In this document: piece by piece, positions 12,323 through 25,024 of the stretch
Position numbering within the stretch: position 1 is the stretch's first letter
Layout: each line of letters begins with the position of its first letter
NCBI GenBank assembly: GCA_020746105.1
Contig: CM036617.1
Span: 175,364,412 to 175,428,411, forward strand
Source: Trogon surrucura
Taxonomy: Eukaryota; Chordata; Aves; Trogoniformes; Trogonidae
Direction: 5' to 3'
DNA length: 64,000 nt
The notes under the pieces: model-generated
The model's database searches: none
What the model saw: only the letters and a program-made list of their open reading frames with translations
Told to the model about the DNA's origin: nothing
Program-made: the position numbers and the translations under genes

Positions 12323-14959
12323 ATCTTACAGGGAGAGCCTGCAGGTCTATCAGTGTGTCCATATTCACTTATTTTCTACCAAGTCAAATCAAGTAAATTC
12401 TGAAAATCTCTATTGAAAACACATTAAGTCATGATGAATGACAAGAACTATCATTAGACTATTTTATAGCGTGATTGTAAAACTTTAAAACTAAGGATTT
12501 ATTCCCAAGTATGGTGCAGCAAAGCCTGGGGACACTGTGAATACATCAAGTTCCACTTTGAGTATCCGCAAAACTGAACTGGATTTTGTCTCCAAATACT
12601 GAAGAATCTGATTCATTAAATTTTTTTTTGTTTGTAATCTAATGATAGTGATCTAAGAACACAAGACAAAAATGTTTTAAAGAAAGAATATGATTTACTG
12701 ATTTTTATGGGTTAACAACTCCTAAAATGTTGGACATTTTTCCTCTCTATAAGCAGGAGCTGCGAAAGTGAAGGAACAGTGGAGAAAAAAGTAATTTGCA
12801 GCAAAAATGAAAACAGGTGGAGCCTAAAAATTCCTTTACAGTTCCAGAGGAAATGGAGAAAAACAACAGGGTATTTGCAGATTATATTGTTAACTATGAA
12901 GTCCCCCCCAATTTCTGCCACACAGATCATGCCCAATTTTAAAGTCTGTTTTCAAATACTAAAGAAACATATATTTCTGTTTGTTTCAAGAGCAGGAGAG
13001 CACTATATTTGCTAAAGAAACTGGGCAAGAAAATCAAAATTCTCTTACTTTTTTTTTGTGTATTGTGTTGAAGTCTGCTGAAATTTCTACTTAAACTATT
13101 GTTAGCCTGACAATATCTTGTAGATCATTTATTTTCACTTCTTGTCCAGTTTTAAAAGGTTGTCAACCACATAGTTAGAATTTTATGTTACACTTGTGAA
13201 CTGACATTTGTGTTTATACTAATTGGAGATTAATTCTCTTCTATGCTTTATCAATATAAATACTAGACAAAATTTTATCACTGTGTCTGATAATTTCATT
13301 GAAGAAAGATTGTTTTTCAAGGCTTTGGAGTTAAAAAAGAGAATATCACAAAAAGTTGTGCAAATATTGTAAATATGAACTCCACGTTTTAAAGTCAAAT
13401 TTCATTCTTCAGTGATCAAACATAAGATTTGTATGTCTAAAATAGAGATAGAAATAATTAATACCACCTAAGAAAACTGAGGAAGAAGTTGTATCATTTC
13501 TTTGTGCTGAAAGAACTTGTTCTTTCTTTTTTTTTTTTCTTTTCACCCTAAATTATTACTTTTTTTTTTCCACAAGAAAGCAGTAATGTACCTGAATTTG
13601 CTGTGACTGTCAATGAAAATATATGCAGGTTCAGAATGCTTATTATGTATTATGCTCCCTCCAACAGCCTGTGTTCAATTTCTAAGATGTAGCTTTTGGT
13701 ATTTTTTATTAGAAATGTTCCTCTTCAGAAACTTCTAATATGTTTGGCTCAGTGTCCTGGCAATCTGATTGCAGCTGAGAATCTTCTGGACTAAAAGTAA
13801 CTGAAAATTCAGAAAACAGCTAGAAGTCTTGGAGATCTTTTACGGAATTTTCAGTTTCTGTTCAGGCTGTGAAACTCCCTGAAGTTTCATTCCAGGTACT
13901 GTGTAACACCTTTAGCAATTGTAGAAAGTGATTATGAAGTAAAGCAGCAAGTCATGATTGTATTAAAAGGGAATATGGTAAAATATACCTAGAATAAAGG
14001 TATGGTTAAAGAATGTCCTTTGATGGTAAGCAATACAACGTTTTGATTGTGACTCAGAGAGTACGTTCTACCTTGAAGGGATGAGGTGTGCTATTCTCCC
14101 TGTGCCTGTTTCCCACGCCGTCTTTTCAAAGCCAGGGAAATCCTAGAAAATTCTTCTTGGGAGCTGCCTTGTATCTGGTGTTTATGCATGAACACAGTAG
14201 TCAAAATGTCCCTCATACAAAGAAGTGCATCAGATCAGCACTTCAGATACATATATTTGGTCTTTTAAAACAGAGACTAGAGGAATAATAGCTTCTAAAT
14301 AGGGGCATCTGATCTTTAGATCAGGTCTTCCACTTTTCTTTAACAGAAATACAGATTATATACTAAAAAAAAGGATTTTGCCATTTACTTCTTTGAGAAT
14401 CAACAAGTTATTAAAAAAAAACCCACAGAAAACAAGACCATCAGTTCAGACTGGACGAGTATTCCCTGAGACTGAAACACAACAGATAATGGGAGCAGGT
14501 TTAGTTTTCTGCTTGCAAAAGAAGAACACCCTGCAGGCAAAATACAATACACCAGCCTAATCTTGTCTTTCATTTATATTACATTAAAAATTAATACATA
14601 GATTTGTATAAATTTAGATCACTCATTTTAAAGTAGAATATGCAGCAGTAGGAATAATCCTGCTGTTTGGATGAAGTGCATACTCAATAGGTATTTTTTT
14701 AAATCCCTATTTTCTATTCAGCATGATTTTGAAAGCAAGGAAAATATACATTCAGTCCCAACAGTTTTCTTCACCAGTTTACAAAAATAGTTAGAAAAAT
14801 AAGACTGGTTTTGAGGTTAGTATCAGTGTGAAAATGAAAAATGTGTTTTAATACTAATTCTTCTGATGTCTGAGTTCTTAGTTTCTCTACAGTTTTTCTC
14901 AAAGTCATTAATGTTGTAAACCAATTAATTATGATTTTATTTTTTTTCTTACATTGTAG
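12323..14959. other. AT-rich non-coding interval
   Basis: No gene recognised. There are poly-T and poly-A runs near 13530-13570 and 14364-14420. A 78-codon plus frame at 12779-13015 and a 66-codon plus frame at 14088-14288 look like chance frames. Confidence 0.55.
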
Positions 14960-15002
14960 CACTCATGAAACCAATTTTGATGACATAGAGCAAGACTATG
15001 AG
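14960..15002 (+). other. Candidate internal exon of 43 bases
   Basis: A strong acceptor (T-rich tract ending TTACATTGTAG at 14959) and a strong donor (GAG then GTATGTGAG from 15003) bracket 43 bases. Only one of the three plus frames is open. It reads THETNFDDIEQDYE after one leading base, which is acidic and protein-like; the other two frames contain stops. Reading on into the supposed intron meets a stop within three codons. I do not recognise the protein, and I find no partner exon in the window, as would be normal if this lies in a very large gene. Chance splice-like pairs also occur elsewhere here (see the rejected list), so this remains a candidate. Confidence 0.3.
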
Positions 15003-18000
15003 GTATGTGAGGGAGCTGTCAAGGAGCTGAGCTCTCCTTAACTGAAAGTTGGTTAAGAGGATCAGAACATCAAGCAGAAAAAAGAAAACAAACTCATTAC
15101 TGTAGTACCATAACATCTGTTTCAACATGTTAAAACCCTTTGAACTCAGGTTACTTACACTTTTACTTTATAGAACTCTCTATACTGAAAAAATAAACAT
15201 TTTTCCTAGTTTTATTAGAAAGAATGTTTACTTCAGCATGAGAGAATCCACATTTTGGTGATACAGACTACGTAATTCCACTTTGGTCCCATCATTTGCA
15301 TTCAGTAACTTGAATATCCTGATAAATTACTAAGAAAGAAACCTAACATGATCTCAGTAATTGTAAATTAATGTCAAGTATTATAAATATTTCAGTCTTA
15401 TAAACAAAGCTAGCACTTTCAGAAAGAATGATGATTATAGAAGGGAAATTATTTATTTGAAAAATCTTTGATTACAGATTCTTTCTCAGCATTTTTGTTT
15501 TCACTTTCCTGTAGCTTCCTTTAGCTGTGTCTCCAGCTAAACCAACTGAACAGGAAATTTTGTCTATCAGATGGGTTTTGCAAGTTGAATTTAGGTAACT
15601 GTGGAGTCAACCAGCTGTGGAGAACTGCTGGTGTGAATGCATTTTACACGTAGGTACCCATTAGGTACCTAAACCCCAGACATGTCACCTTACCTTGCAA
15701 TCTGTCATCTGAATATGACCTCTGCATGTAGACATTACATGAGATATAGGGGGAAAGGGGTCATCATCTAAGTTTTAGACATGTCACACAACTTTGGGAG
15801 AAACAAAACTGGAGTAGAATACATAATTTCATTGTCACAGAACAAAACCAGAGGACTGCATCTGTGCCCACTAGATTTCTAAACAGCACCACGAAGGAGT
15901 CACAGTTCAGTAAATTGTTGGGTAACTCATGGGTAGATCCGTGACCCACTGGAAGTCAGCTTTCCCCACCTTACCTGTTCAGCCAGCAGTAGCCATGATG
16001 ATGATGACAACTGAATAGTTGTGCAGCCGTTATCTCATGTTTTGAGTGAACTGGAATAATATCAAACAGTTCCACCTCCCCTCCCAAAGCTTGGGACCTT
16101 TGCGACATTCTAAGTCTTAAAATCTGAGGTGGTTCTTTCAGACTGTGAAAAATTGACTCATGGACATTGACTTGACAGGAAAGCAAATGGATTTTTTTTT
16201 CTGCTTACACCTCAGTAACGTTGCCATACGATATATCCTCAGGTTTCAATGGCAGACTATGCCCTGCCTGCAGATTCATTTACTACAACTTTATGGTCTT
16301 ATTTCATGTTGGTTATATGCTGACAGAGAAGTGAAGTTACAACAGCTTTATAAGTGCTTTTACTGAACTTGTGACAGTCTTGCAAAGAGATGTCTTAGAA
16401 TTTGTTTGATAGGAGAGAACATGCTGCACAAAACTCTCTTTTCCCTAGGGACACACTATGGTGACCTAGCTGCCATTTTCTAGAAAAATCTTTAAATTGA
16501 TTATCACTCTCTTAATGTGTAAACATTCATGTGATTTCTTCCATCTTTTTTATTTAATACTAGCCTGTGTGTAAGAGAAGGAATTTTTTCTTGGCTGCTG
16601 GAGGCCAATACTCTGCTGCTCACTAAAGGAGACCTTTGTTGCTTGTGGAACTGAACTTAATTTTCTTCTCTATTCTGATTACAAGATTCTATCTTGGGAC
16701 TTGGCAAATGAATTGAAGAATTATAAAGGCTCCACAATTCATTGATCAAGTATATTGTACTCTTCACTGCTTTGTTTCTGATAACTTGTTTTTAATCTAT
16801 GGTGGTTTTATTACCAGTATTCTGGGATTTCTCTGTGGATAAAAGAAAGTTCTTGACCTTGGTTATCTATTTACAACTGTAGAAGCTTTTGGCCTGGATC
16901 AATGTTTTCTTCATTATTTTTATTTTTTCAGAATGAGTCATGTTTCAAGATTAATGAGAATCTTAACTAAAGCTTCTAAGCTATCCTCAGAGCTGCTTTG
17001 TGACTGAGTATTAAAAATTTTGAGCCTGACTGATCAGGGTCTCTTTGCTTATGTATTGCACAATTTCCCTCTCTCCTAGTCATTATACTAAGGGTATATG
17101 TTACTTGACAGTAATTTATTTTCACCTATGATGGACATCCTTTGTCTAAATCAGTCTTATCAATTCTAAATTTTTGTCTCCTGAGATTTTGACGTAATTG
17201 TTATCAAGTTTTTCTCATGGGATTAGTTTTTTTTTCTAGCTCTATCTCTGTACAGAGAATGAAATGAAGCCTTTACAAATACCTGCTTTTCACTTTGACT
17301 ACATTAACTTCTTTGAACTTACAGGACAGAGTGGCTATGGAAAATTGGTATGATTAACAGGAAACTGTATGAATGCTACCTGCAGATTACAGCTTCTGGG
17401 AATCTACTTTATTATGAATGTCTTGTACAAACCTTGCAGTGGTGACTCCTCTATGAAAGCTGTAATATTACTTGGAAATAAATTTAATTTCTTTTCCTGT
17501 GATTCCTATAATGTAGAAGTCTTACCTCTCTGTATTCTTTCTTTTTTTTTTAAGCACTGTGTATTTTACCTAAGATTATATAGTGAACAAATTACTTCTT
17601 TCTCTCTGTTTCTTAATAAGTTCTAGGAAAACACAAGTCTACTGAAGCTTTTCTGTATTTTCTCCTTTTGTTGAAATAAAGGCATTCTCTTTGTTTCTTT
17701 TCCTGTGTGTAGTTTTAAGTGCTTTGTGTAATAAATAATTTTACTTCTGTGGCCTTGACCTAAGCTCACTGGTCCAAATGGGCAGAAAATTTTGATTATT
17801 GCATTAATAATGAAAGTAAAGGGGATTTTCACTGCAGGAGTTATGTGTTATAGGCATCTGCAGCTCTGATGCAGTTATGCTCTCTGCTTCCAGAGTGTGA
17901 TGATACTGTTTGTGTGCTGCTAGTTGGATAGATGTCTGGCAGACCTCTCCAATGATGACCTCACTGCCACTGATCCGTTGTGCTGCAACAATTTGCCTGT

Positions 18001-19794
18001 CCAGAGCATTCTGACACCTCTTGCTCCTCCTCTCATATTTATGTCACAAGCTCTGCCAGCTGCAGCAAGCTCACTCAGCGAGCTCAACAGGCATCCTGAA
18101 AGGCTATATGAGCTGAAACCTTGGGACAGTGCACATCACAAATGGTTCAGGCAAACTGGAAGTGGAATGAGCAGTAAGAGGTCATCATCACTAGTATCGA
18201 GAAAGCTTTTGGTCTATCCATGACTCCTGTACAGCAGCTGCCAGGATTTTTGGAGATAACATAGGGCCTAGAAACTACAGCTTTGATGTTGATGAGTCAC
18301 AGTAGTCTAGGACACCATGCCTGAACACTCATCATGAAATATATATTAGAGCTGTCTACACGCGGTAGTGTAGTATTTTAGTGTAGGGTAACCAGTAGGT
18401 CTTTTTATTTATGCTCTAATTCACTCATCAGGTGTCTATAACAAGGAAGATATTAATATTATATTTATATTATATTTAACACTCACTATTAAAATCTTAG
18501 GTTTCCAGCAGCTGTTACTAAGCTAATGAGACAGTCATCAGTGATATAGCTTTGAAGTATTAGCTCATAAAGTCTACTTTGAATAATTTTACCATTTGTA
18601 GGATATATTTTGATTCTTTGCAGCTCTATAAATTGCGCTGTACAAACTATGAAAACCTGCTAGTAGGATACTTACTGTCTGTATTTGTGTAATAAAGATT
18701 AGGATTTTGACTAAAGCAGCAGAATGAATTGCTTTACCATGAATGAAAATAAAATGGTAACGCACTGGTTTTGAAGAGTTAAACTTTGTGAATTCTTTTC
18801 TTGTAATACTGCCATCTTTCCATTAATGTTTGAGTTATTAAATAATTACACGATTTTCATTTAAGGCATATGTGCAAATGTTTTCAATGTTTGTAGCAGT
18901 CACAGTTTCTCATTCTTGTTGGTGCAGTTCTCTGAAAATAACCTGCTTTCAAAAGCCACTGAGATAAATTTTTTTGTTATACACTGATCCCTGCATTTAA
19001 TGTTGCCAATGGATTTTGAAACTTCTCTGCCAATTCCCTGATTTAAATTATTTCACCCCGATGTCAGACACGTAGTAAATTATGAATAATACTTCCTTTC
19101 ATTAGTGGAAATATTACTTCATGAAGAGATGAGCCATAGAGGGGAACAGAATGGTACTCCTCCACTGGGAATACTCAGATATCTTGTTTATTAGAAAACA
19201 TACTGAACTAATTGGGGCTTCATTTTTCTATCACTGTCAGATGTAGGGTGATATTTTGGAAAGCTTTCTTTACTGGTGGTACAGAGCTCAGTAGTTTTCC
19301 AGAGAGGTACTAAGTGCTTGTTCATGTTTTACTGATTCAGATATAACCTCCCAGATGTCCTGAAACAGTGTTCTACTTTAGCAAAACTTTACATTAATCT
19401 TTTTTTTTGCTTCTTTACAGATGGATTTCCTAGCACCTTGGCCGATTTTTTTATTGCTGTTTGTACAATCTGTCAAGCAATGTGGGACTGGGATTTCAGT
19501 CATCTAGAAGTCTTGAACGTTGACATGAAAGAGATGGCCTCTGCTAGAGATGGAGGATTAAACTTATCAGTCAAGTATTTCTTTTTTATAACTGTCTCCG
19601 TCTTAGCCAAACTAAAACAAAAACCATTATGACATCTTCTTCAGGTGTGATCATGGAGAAAGAGATGGGACAGGTGTGTTACCCAAGCCAACAGATTACA
19701 GGCATACTTTGTCTCTCAAAAGACACGTAAAATATCTTCACTTATAAGGACAAATAATCTGATCAGTGAATTTCCAGCTTTATATTGAGCAGGT
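15003..19794. other. AT-rich non-coding interval with one GC-richer patch
   Basis: Mostly AT-rich unique DNA. A perfect 8-base inverted repeat (taggtacc, 5-base loop, ggtaccta) lies at 15651-15671. A patch richer in GC and lower in poly-T at 17880-18240 contains a 99-codon plus frame without family similarity. A perfect 2 x 11-base AT duplication (atattatattt) sits at 18456-18477. Confidence 0.55.
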
Positions 19795-20216
19795 AGAATC
19801 ACAGAATGTGTTGGGCTGGAAAGAACCTCTAAAGGTCAGTCTAGTCCAACCTCCCTGCAATGTGCAGGGACATTAAACTAGATCAGGTTGCTCAGAGCCC
19901 CATCAAGCCTGACCTTGAATGTCTCCAGGGACTGGGCTTCCACCACTGTTCTGAGTAACCTGTTCTAGTGCTTCACCAACCTTGTAGTAAAGAACTTCTT
20001 CATAATGTCTAATCTAAATCTACCCTGCTCTAGTTTGAAACTATTTTCGCTCATCCTATCACTACAGGCATTTGCAAACGGTTCCTCTCCAGCTTCAGAC
20101 ACTGGAAGGTCACGATAAGTTCTCCCCAGAGCCTTCTCTTCTCCAGGTTGAACAACCTCAACTCTCAGCCTGTCCTCATAGAAGATTTACTCCAGCTCTT
20201 AGATCATTTTTGTGGT
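19795..20216 (-). mobile_element. CR1 LINE 3' end, 5'-truncated
   Basis: A minus-strand CR1 3' end. The tail-like start agaatcacagaatgtg is followed by the typical ttgggctggaaagaacctct and a 3' UTR with CTCCCTGCAATG, then decayed ORF2 C-terminus. Similarity ends near TTTTTGTGGT at 20216. The final tandem tail is reduced to about one unit. No frame is open for long, so it is older than the 9671 copy. Confidence 0.9.
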
Positions 20217-20479
20217 GAAGCTGGTGGATACAACAGCTGCTCTTCACTCATGTTAAGTATAAAAATGTTTGAACTACTTTAAATATCAAAAGCTGCCACC
20301 CAAAATAGTCAAATCTAGAGAAGGAGTAAAATTGTACAAGGTCTTTATAAAGTTCCTATAGCCTGCAAAATGCATGGACAGTGATTGTCTTGGGTTTGTC
20401 TTACAGACTATGTGAAAGAAAATGTGTATGAATTCAGGAATACCTGAAGAAGAAAACTTTAGCCTGGTCCTGAAGAGCA
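20217..20479. other. Spacer between two inverted CR1 copies
   Basis: About 260 bases of AT-rich DNA with no recognised feature. Similarity to the next CR1 starts weakly somewhere between 20450 and 20490. Confidence 0.5.
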
Positions 20480-21966
20480 AGTCAGGACACAGAAGTTGGG
20501 ACCAGATGGGATACACCTATGGGTACTGAGGAAACTGGCTAATGAGGTTGCTAAACTGCTCTCTTATATTCCAGAAGTCATGGCAGTCCGATGAAGTCCC
20601 CACTGAGTGGAAAAAGGGAAACATAATGCCTATTTTCAAAAAGGGAAAGAAGGATGAACCTCTGTGCCTGGTAAAATTATGGAGCAGATCCTCCTGGAGG
20701 CACTGCTGAAGCAGAAGAATAATGAAGAGGTGATTGAGTACAGTCAACATGGCTTCACCAAGGGCAAATTGTTCCTGACAAACCTGATGGCTTTCTATGA
20801 GAAAGTCACAACATCAATAGACAAGCGAAGAACAATTGATGTCATTTGCTTGGACCTGAGCAAAGCCTTTGACACTGTCCCACACAACATCCTGGTCTCC
20901 AAGCTTACAAAATATGAGTTTGATGGGCGGACAATTCAGTGGATAAAGAACTGACTTGACAGCCCCACCCAAAGCATGGCTGTTAAGGGGTCCATGTCCA
21001 AGCAGAAGTCAGTGACAAGTGGAGCCCCTCAAGGATCCGTACTGGGACCAGTCTTGTTTAACATGTCAGCGACATGGACAGTGGCATTGAGTGCACCCTC
21101 AGCAAGTTTGCCGACCAAGCTGTGTGGGGCAGTTGACACACTGGAGGGTAGGGATGCCATCCAGAGGGACCTCAACAGACTGTAGAGGTGGGCCCATGCT
21201 AACCTCATGAAATTCAACAAGACCAAGTGCAAGGTCCTCCATCCGGGTCAGGTAATCCCAAACACCGATATAGGCTGGGCAGTGACTGACGTGAGAGCAG
21301 CCCTGAAGAAAAGGACTTGGGGGTACTGGTGGATGAGAAGCTCAACAAGTGCCACCAGTGTGCACTTGCAGCCCAGAAAGCCAATTGTATCCTGGGCTGC
21401 ATCACGAGATGTGTGGCCACCAGGTCGAGGGAGGTGATTCTTCCCCTCTACTCCACTCTCGTGAGACCTCGCCTGGAGTACTGCGTCCAGTTCTGGAGCC
21501 CACAGTACAACAAAGATCTAGACGTGCTGGAGTGTGTGCAGAGAAGTGCCACGAGGATGGTCAGAGGGCTGGAGCACCTCTCCTATGAAGACAGATTGAG
21601 AGAGTTGAGGTTACTCAGTCTGCAGAAAAGAAAGCTCCGAGGAGACCTTGCTGTGGCCTTCCAGTATCCTAAGGGGGTCTACAAGAAAGCTGGTGAGGGA
21701 CTTGTTAAGATGTCAGGTAGTGATAGGACTAGAGGGAATGGATTAAAACTAGAGATGTATCGGTTCAGATTGGACATTAGGAAGAAGTTCTTCGCCATGA
21801 GGGTGATGAGACACTGGCACAGGTTGCCCAGAGAGATGGTGGAAGCCCCATCCCTGGAAGTTTTTAAGGCCAGGCTAGATAGGGCTCTGACAAACTTGAT
21901 CTAGTTGGAGGTGTCCCTGCCAATGGCAGGGGGGTTGGAACTAGATGACAGTTCTATGATTCCATG
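20480..21966 (+). mobile_element. CR1 LINE, 5'-truncated, about 1.5 kb
   Basis: A plus-strand CR1. It starts shortly before the codons for GPDGIH in the reverse transcriptase fingers (20492 on), runs through the whole RT and C-terminal region, and ends with the 3' UTR (GTGTCCCTGCCAATGGCAGG) and the tail gttctatgattccatga at about 21966. The exact 5' edge is uncertain by some 40 bases. It is the longest CR1 fragment here and is broken by several indels. Confidence 0.93.
20492..21904 (+). pseudogene. CR1 ORF2 reverse transcriptase remnant, several frameshifts
   Basis: The RT motifs appear in order but in different frames. First come GPDGIH and WKKGN, then a break. Then comes the segment 20664-20954 with QHGFTKGK and [13 protein letters not shown] (RT block A, with its Asp). 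An in-frame stop follows just after WIKN. Next is 20976 on, with [15 protein letters not shown] (block B). A small deletion after LFN shifts the frame. The FADD box is damaged: the DNA reads agcaagtttgccgaccaagc, where five bases are missing and the second Asp is lost. The C-terminal part is open from 21317 to 21904 and ends naturally at DRALTNLI. It is inactive. Confidence 0.9.
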
Positions 21967-24964
21967 ATACTAGTGAGCTAAAGGTCTGGAATTCTAAATC
22001 TGAGACTGAGATGTTTCTTGTTTAATCTTCACTGTGTTTAAGAAAGCAGGCTTCTCTGCTTAGGTTTTCTAATGGAACATGGTTGTAGCAAAGAAGTGTC
22101 TGCCCTCTGTCATTGAATATAAATTACCAACATGTTTAAATTAATTTCTCATATTTGAAATGGATAACCGTCACCTAACAGCAAGTGTTGCTGTTGCAAG
22201 CCCCTAGGAAGTTTTTTTTTTTTAAAAAAAAGAGTTTTAAAGTGCTAAACAATGCCAGAGAGCAGACAATTAATGATTTTGATAATCGTACAACTACAGG
22301 CAAGCCCAGAATATCAGAATTTGTCTTTGAGGAGTTTGTGTGTGAGATGCCTGTCTCTGGAGTGTGCACTCAAAAAGTGCTTTAAAAAAATAAAAATTCT
22401 GTCATAATTCTGCCAGTTTACTGTATCTGAAAATATCAACAGTTTGCTGATAATCATGATGGCCTGTAGGAGTCAAATGGAGAAATATATATACGTGTAG
22501 GGAGACAGAAGAGAAAAATGTAACACTAAGGAGAGAAGCCATCCCTTAATGTGCAACTGTAAGACTTTGAGAAAAATGAGAGCAAGGACATGAAAGTGCT
22601 GGTTCTAGATCATCTTGTGACTGATTAGATTAAGATTCACATATTATTTCTATTTTTCAAAAAGTCAGCTTATTGTGAGGACAACTATAAAACTCTTTAA
22701 TAAATATCATGCATGATCTTATACTACTCTACCATAAAATTTATTTTCTTATTTAGGTTCCAAATATAGGACAGTAGTTTATTAACCAGAATGTTCTTCT
22801 CTTTCAGGAAAAGTTAATTGAAAATAATTTCATCATCTGTAAGTTAAAATTCCACAAGACGTTGCAACAGCTCATTGTGTCAATACTAATATATGGAGTT
22901 CACATCTTTCATACTGCTGGAAGTTATCCCCAGAATCATTTTTGTATAATAAAATTATACATTGTTAATTTAGTTTTCAGTAGTATAAAAAATCATCTGA
23001 TTCCATAATATTTTGTAGAACCTGATTTTGCTAGCTCAGAACAAATGTTAAAAACTATATTTTCTGCAGCATATTTTGGAGTCCTTTTTTATTCTGCTGG
23101 GTTTTTTTTCCTAAGAGAAAAAATAAGTTGTTGAAATTCTCCACTTTCCTGATATTGAGGACTGCAAGATTCTAGAACATCTAAGTCACATCATTAAGAG
23201 GATACTTCAAAATTTATTTTGAATTGGCAACCTACAAGTAATTGGATTTTTCCCTCAGAGTAGTTCAAAGAGTTGCCATCTATGTTTTCATTCTCACTTT
23301 CATCAAGAAAAGTAACAGAAAATATCAATGAACTTGTTTTTCTGAGTAGCAGTCAATCTTGAGAAATGCAGGAAATAAATTCAATCACCCTGAAAGTGAT
23401 ATTGTCAGTCAGAAAATCAAAAGGCATGGTTCAAATAATATGCACTTGAAGCACTTTACAGACTATGTACACCTGACATTTACTGAATGATTCATGACTT
23501 TTGTATCTTCCCTCCTTAAGAAGAAAATGAGGAATGTTGGAATGAATAGTAGGTGGCTAAGGTGAAACTTCAGGACACAACTTATTATTGATGTCAAAGA
23601 AAAGAAGGAATCAATTTTTCATAAAGTGAAGATTTAACGGATAAAATAAAAAACTGTTATTACCAAGTATTTCCAAATTTACAGATGAAAAGGTTGATTA
23701 AGTAAGCAGTTACACAGATGCCAAAAATACCAAGAGGAAGCCCTTTTGAGACTGGAAAATATAGTAAACTTAGTTCTGATTGAAGAAACTCAATGTCTGG
23801 TTGCAAAATCCCAATGGATCTGACTGATTTGTTGCTAGCACATAGATTTAAGAACTGAAATCACCTTTAAAACTTCAAGACCTATACGTGTAAGTTAAGC
23901 TCATTCTTTCTCCTGTCTGGGAAGTTCTCCTGTGCCAGTTGATACTATGGTCCTATATGCTGAACTGCCTTATCTCAGGAATTCACTTGGTTCAGTTTCA
24001 TTCCCTGTCACTTGCGTTGCTATGAATAACACATGTATACAGACTAAGAATCCATTCTCCATTTTCCATTAAAATGAGCCAATTTTTCAATCTTGAATGC
24101 CACAATTTAACACCGTAAACTGGCACTGTGAATAATTGTTAACTGAGGGTCCATTTAATGAGCTCAGAGATTCATGTTATGAGGACAGAAAGTTGATAAA
24201 TTTGTTCAAAGGTAATTGTTAACCAAATCAGCTATGTTCCTCATGTTGCAATTCCTTGATAATGACATATAAACAAGACATGTTAACAGTCCATTTTAAA
24301 ATCAATTCCCTGCCCCTTTTGATATTTTTTCCCCTTTCTTTCTTTTTGGATTCTGTTTCAGTAAGGTTTAACAAATGCTGCATATTGAAGGTAAATCCCT
24401 AGCTCCTATTCAAGATGCTTTAAAAGTTGAGTTTGCTGAAATCTGTAATGGTTATTTGCTCTTGGAAAGCCTCATAATCAATGAGGAATTATCATCTAAA
24501 GTTATAATTCAGGACTTGAGCAGGGGACTTTGACAATACTTAAAAGTATTGGATTAAACACATTAACCATTGTGTTCAGCTGCATTCTTGTGGCATTCTT
24601 GTAGCTTTAGTTGCAGGTTTAGACCTAGAGTCCTTCCGCAAGCTTTTTTTTTAAGTCCATTTCTTGCAAACAATATATCTGAGCTGAACGTAGTCTGTGC
24701 CAGTACAATACAAACAGGAGTCCTTCATTGTCATCAGTAACATATAAATTCTTCATGCTCTGCAGAGTCACAGGAACCTCTAGATGCCATTTCTAAGCTC
24801 TGTGTACTTGATTATGTAAATGGGACTAGCTGAACGCCCTCTTTCAGTCGTTATTGCTACTGATCTGCTGTTGGTAAAACTGATCTATTTCATTTTTCTG
24901 GAAGCCTGAGAAACATCAGTCAGTAGAAAAGTCTTTTGAAAACTGAGCTTGCATGTGCTGAGGA
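21967..24964. other. AT-rich non-coding interval
   Basis: No gene or clear repeat. A T9/A8 run occurs near 22212-22231. A splice-like pair around 22808-22838 was considered and rejected. Confidence 0.55.
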
Positions 24965-24965
24965 A

Positions 24966-25024
24966 GGAAAGGGAAAGGGAAAGGGAAAGGGAAAGGGAAA
25001 GGGAAAGGGAAAGGGAAAGGGAAA
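24966..25024 (+). repeat. Hexanucleotide tandem repeat (GGGAAA)9
   Basis: Nine perfect GGGAAA units (24971-25024), with a partial unit ggaaa before them and an aggaagg lead-in. The strand is all purine for about 60 bases with mirror symmetry, the kind of sequence that can form a triplex. It differs from the vertebrate telomere hexamer TTAGGG. It is likely to vary in length between individuals. Confidence 0.97.

Noticed and set aside
17325-17347. Exon-like 23 bases between ACTTACAG and GTATGA
   Set aside because: Weak pyrimidine tract and weak donor, very short, with nothing to support it.
19421-19506. ATG after a good acceptor, reading MDFLAPWPIFLLLFVQ like a signal peptide
   Set aside because: The frame stops after 28 codons and no good donor precedes the stop. 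The hydrophobic run comes from T-rich DNA.
22808-22838. Exon-like segment between TTCTTCTCTTTCAG and GTAAGTT reading EKLIENNFII
   Set aside because: The frame simply stays open past the donor for dozens of codons, the bases are AT-rich, and such pairs are expected by chance in this much DNA.
24966-25024. Interstitial telomere repeat
   Set aside because: The unit is GGGAAA, not TTAGGG or its complement.
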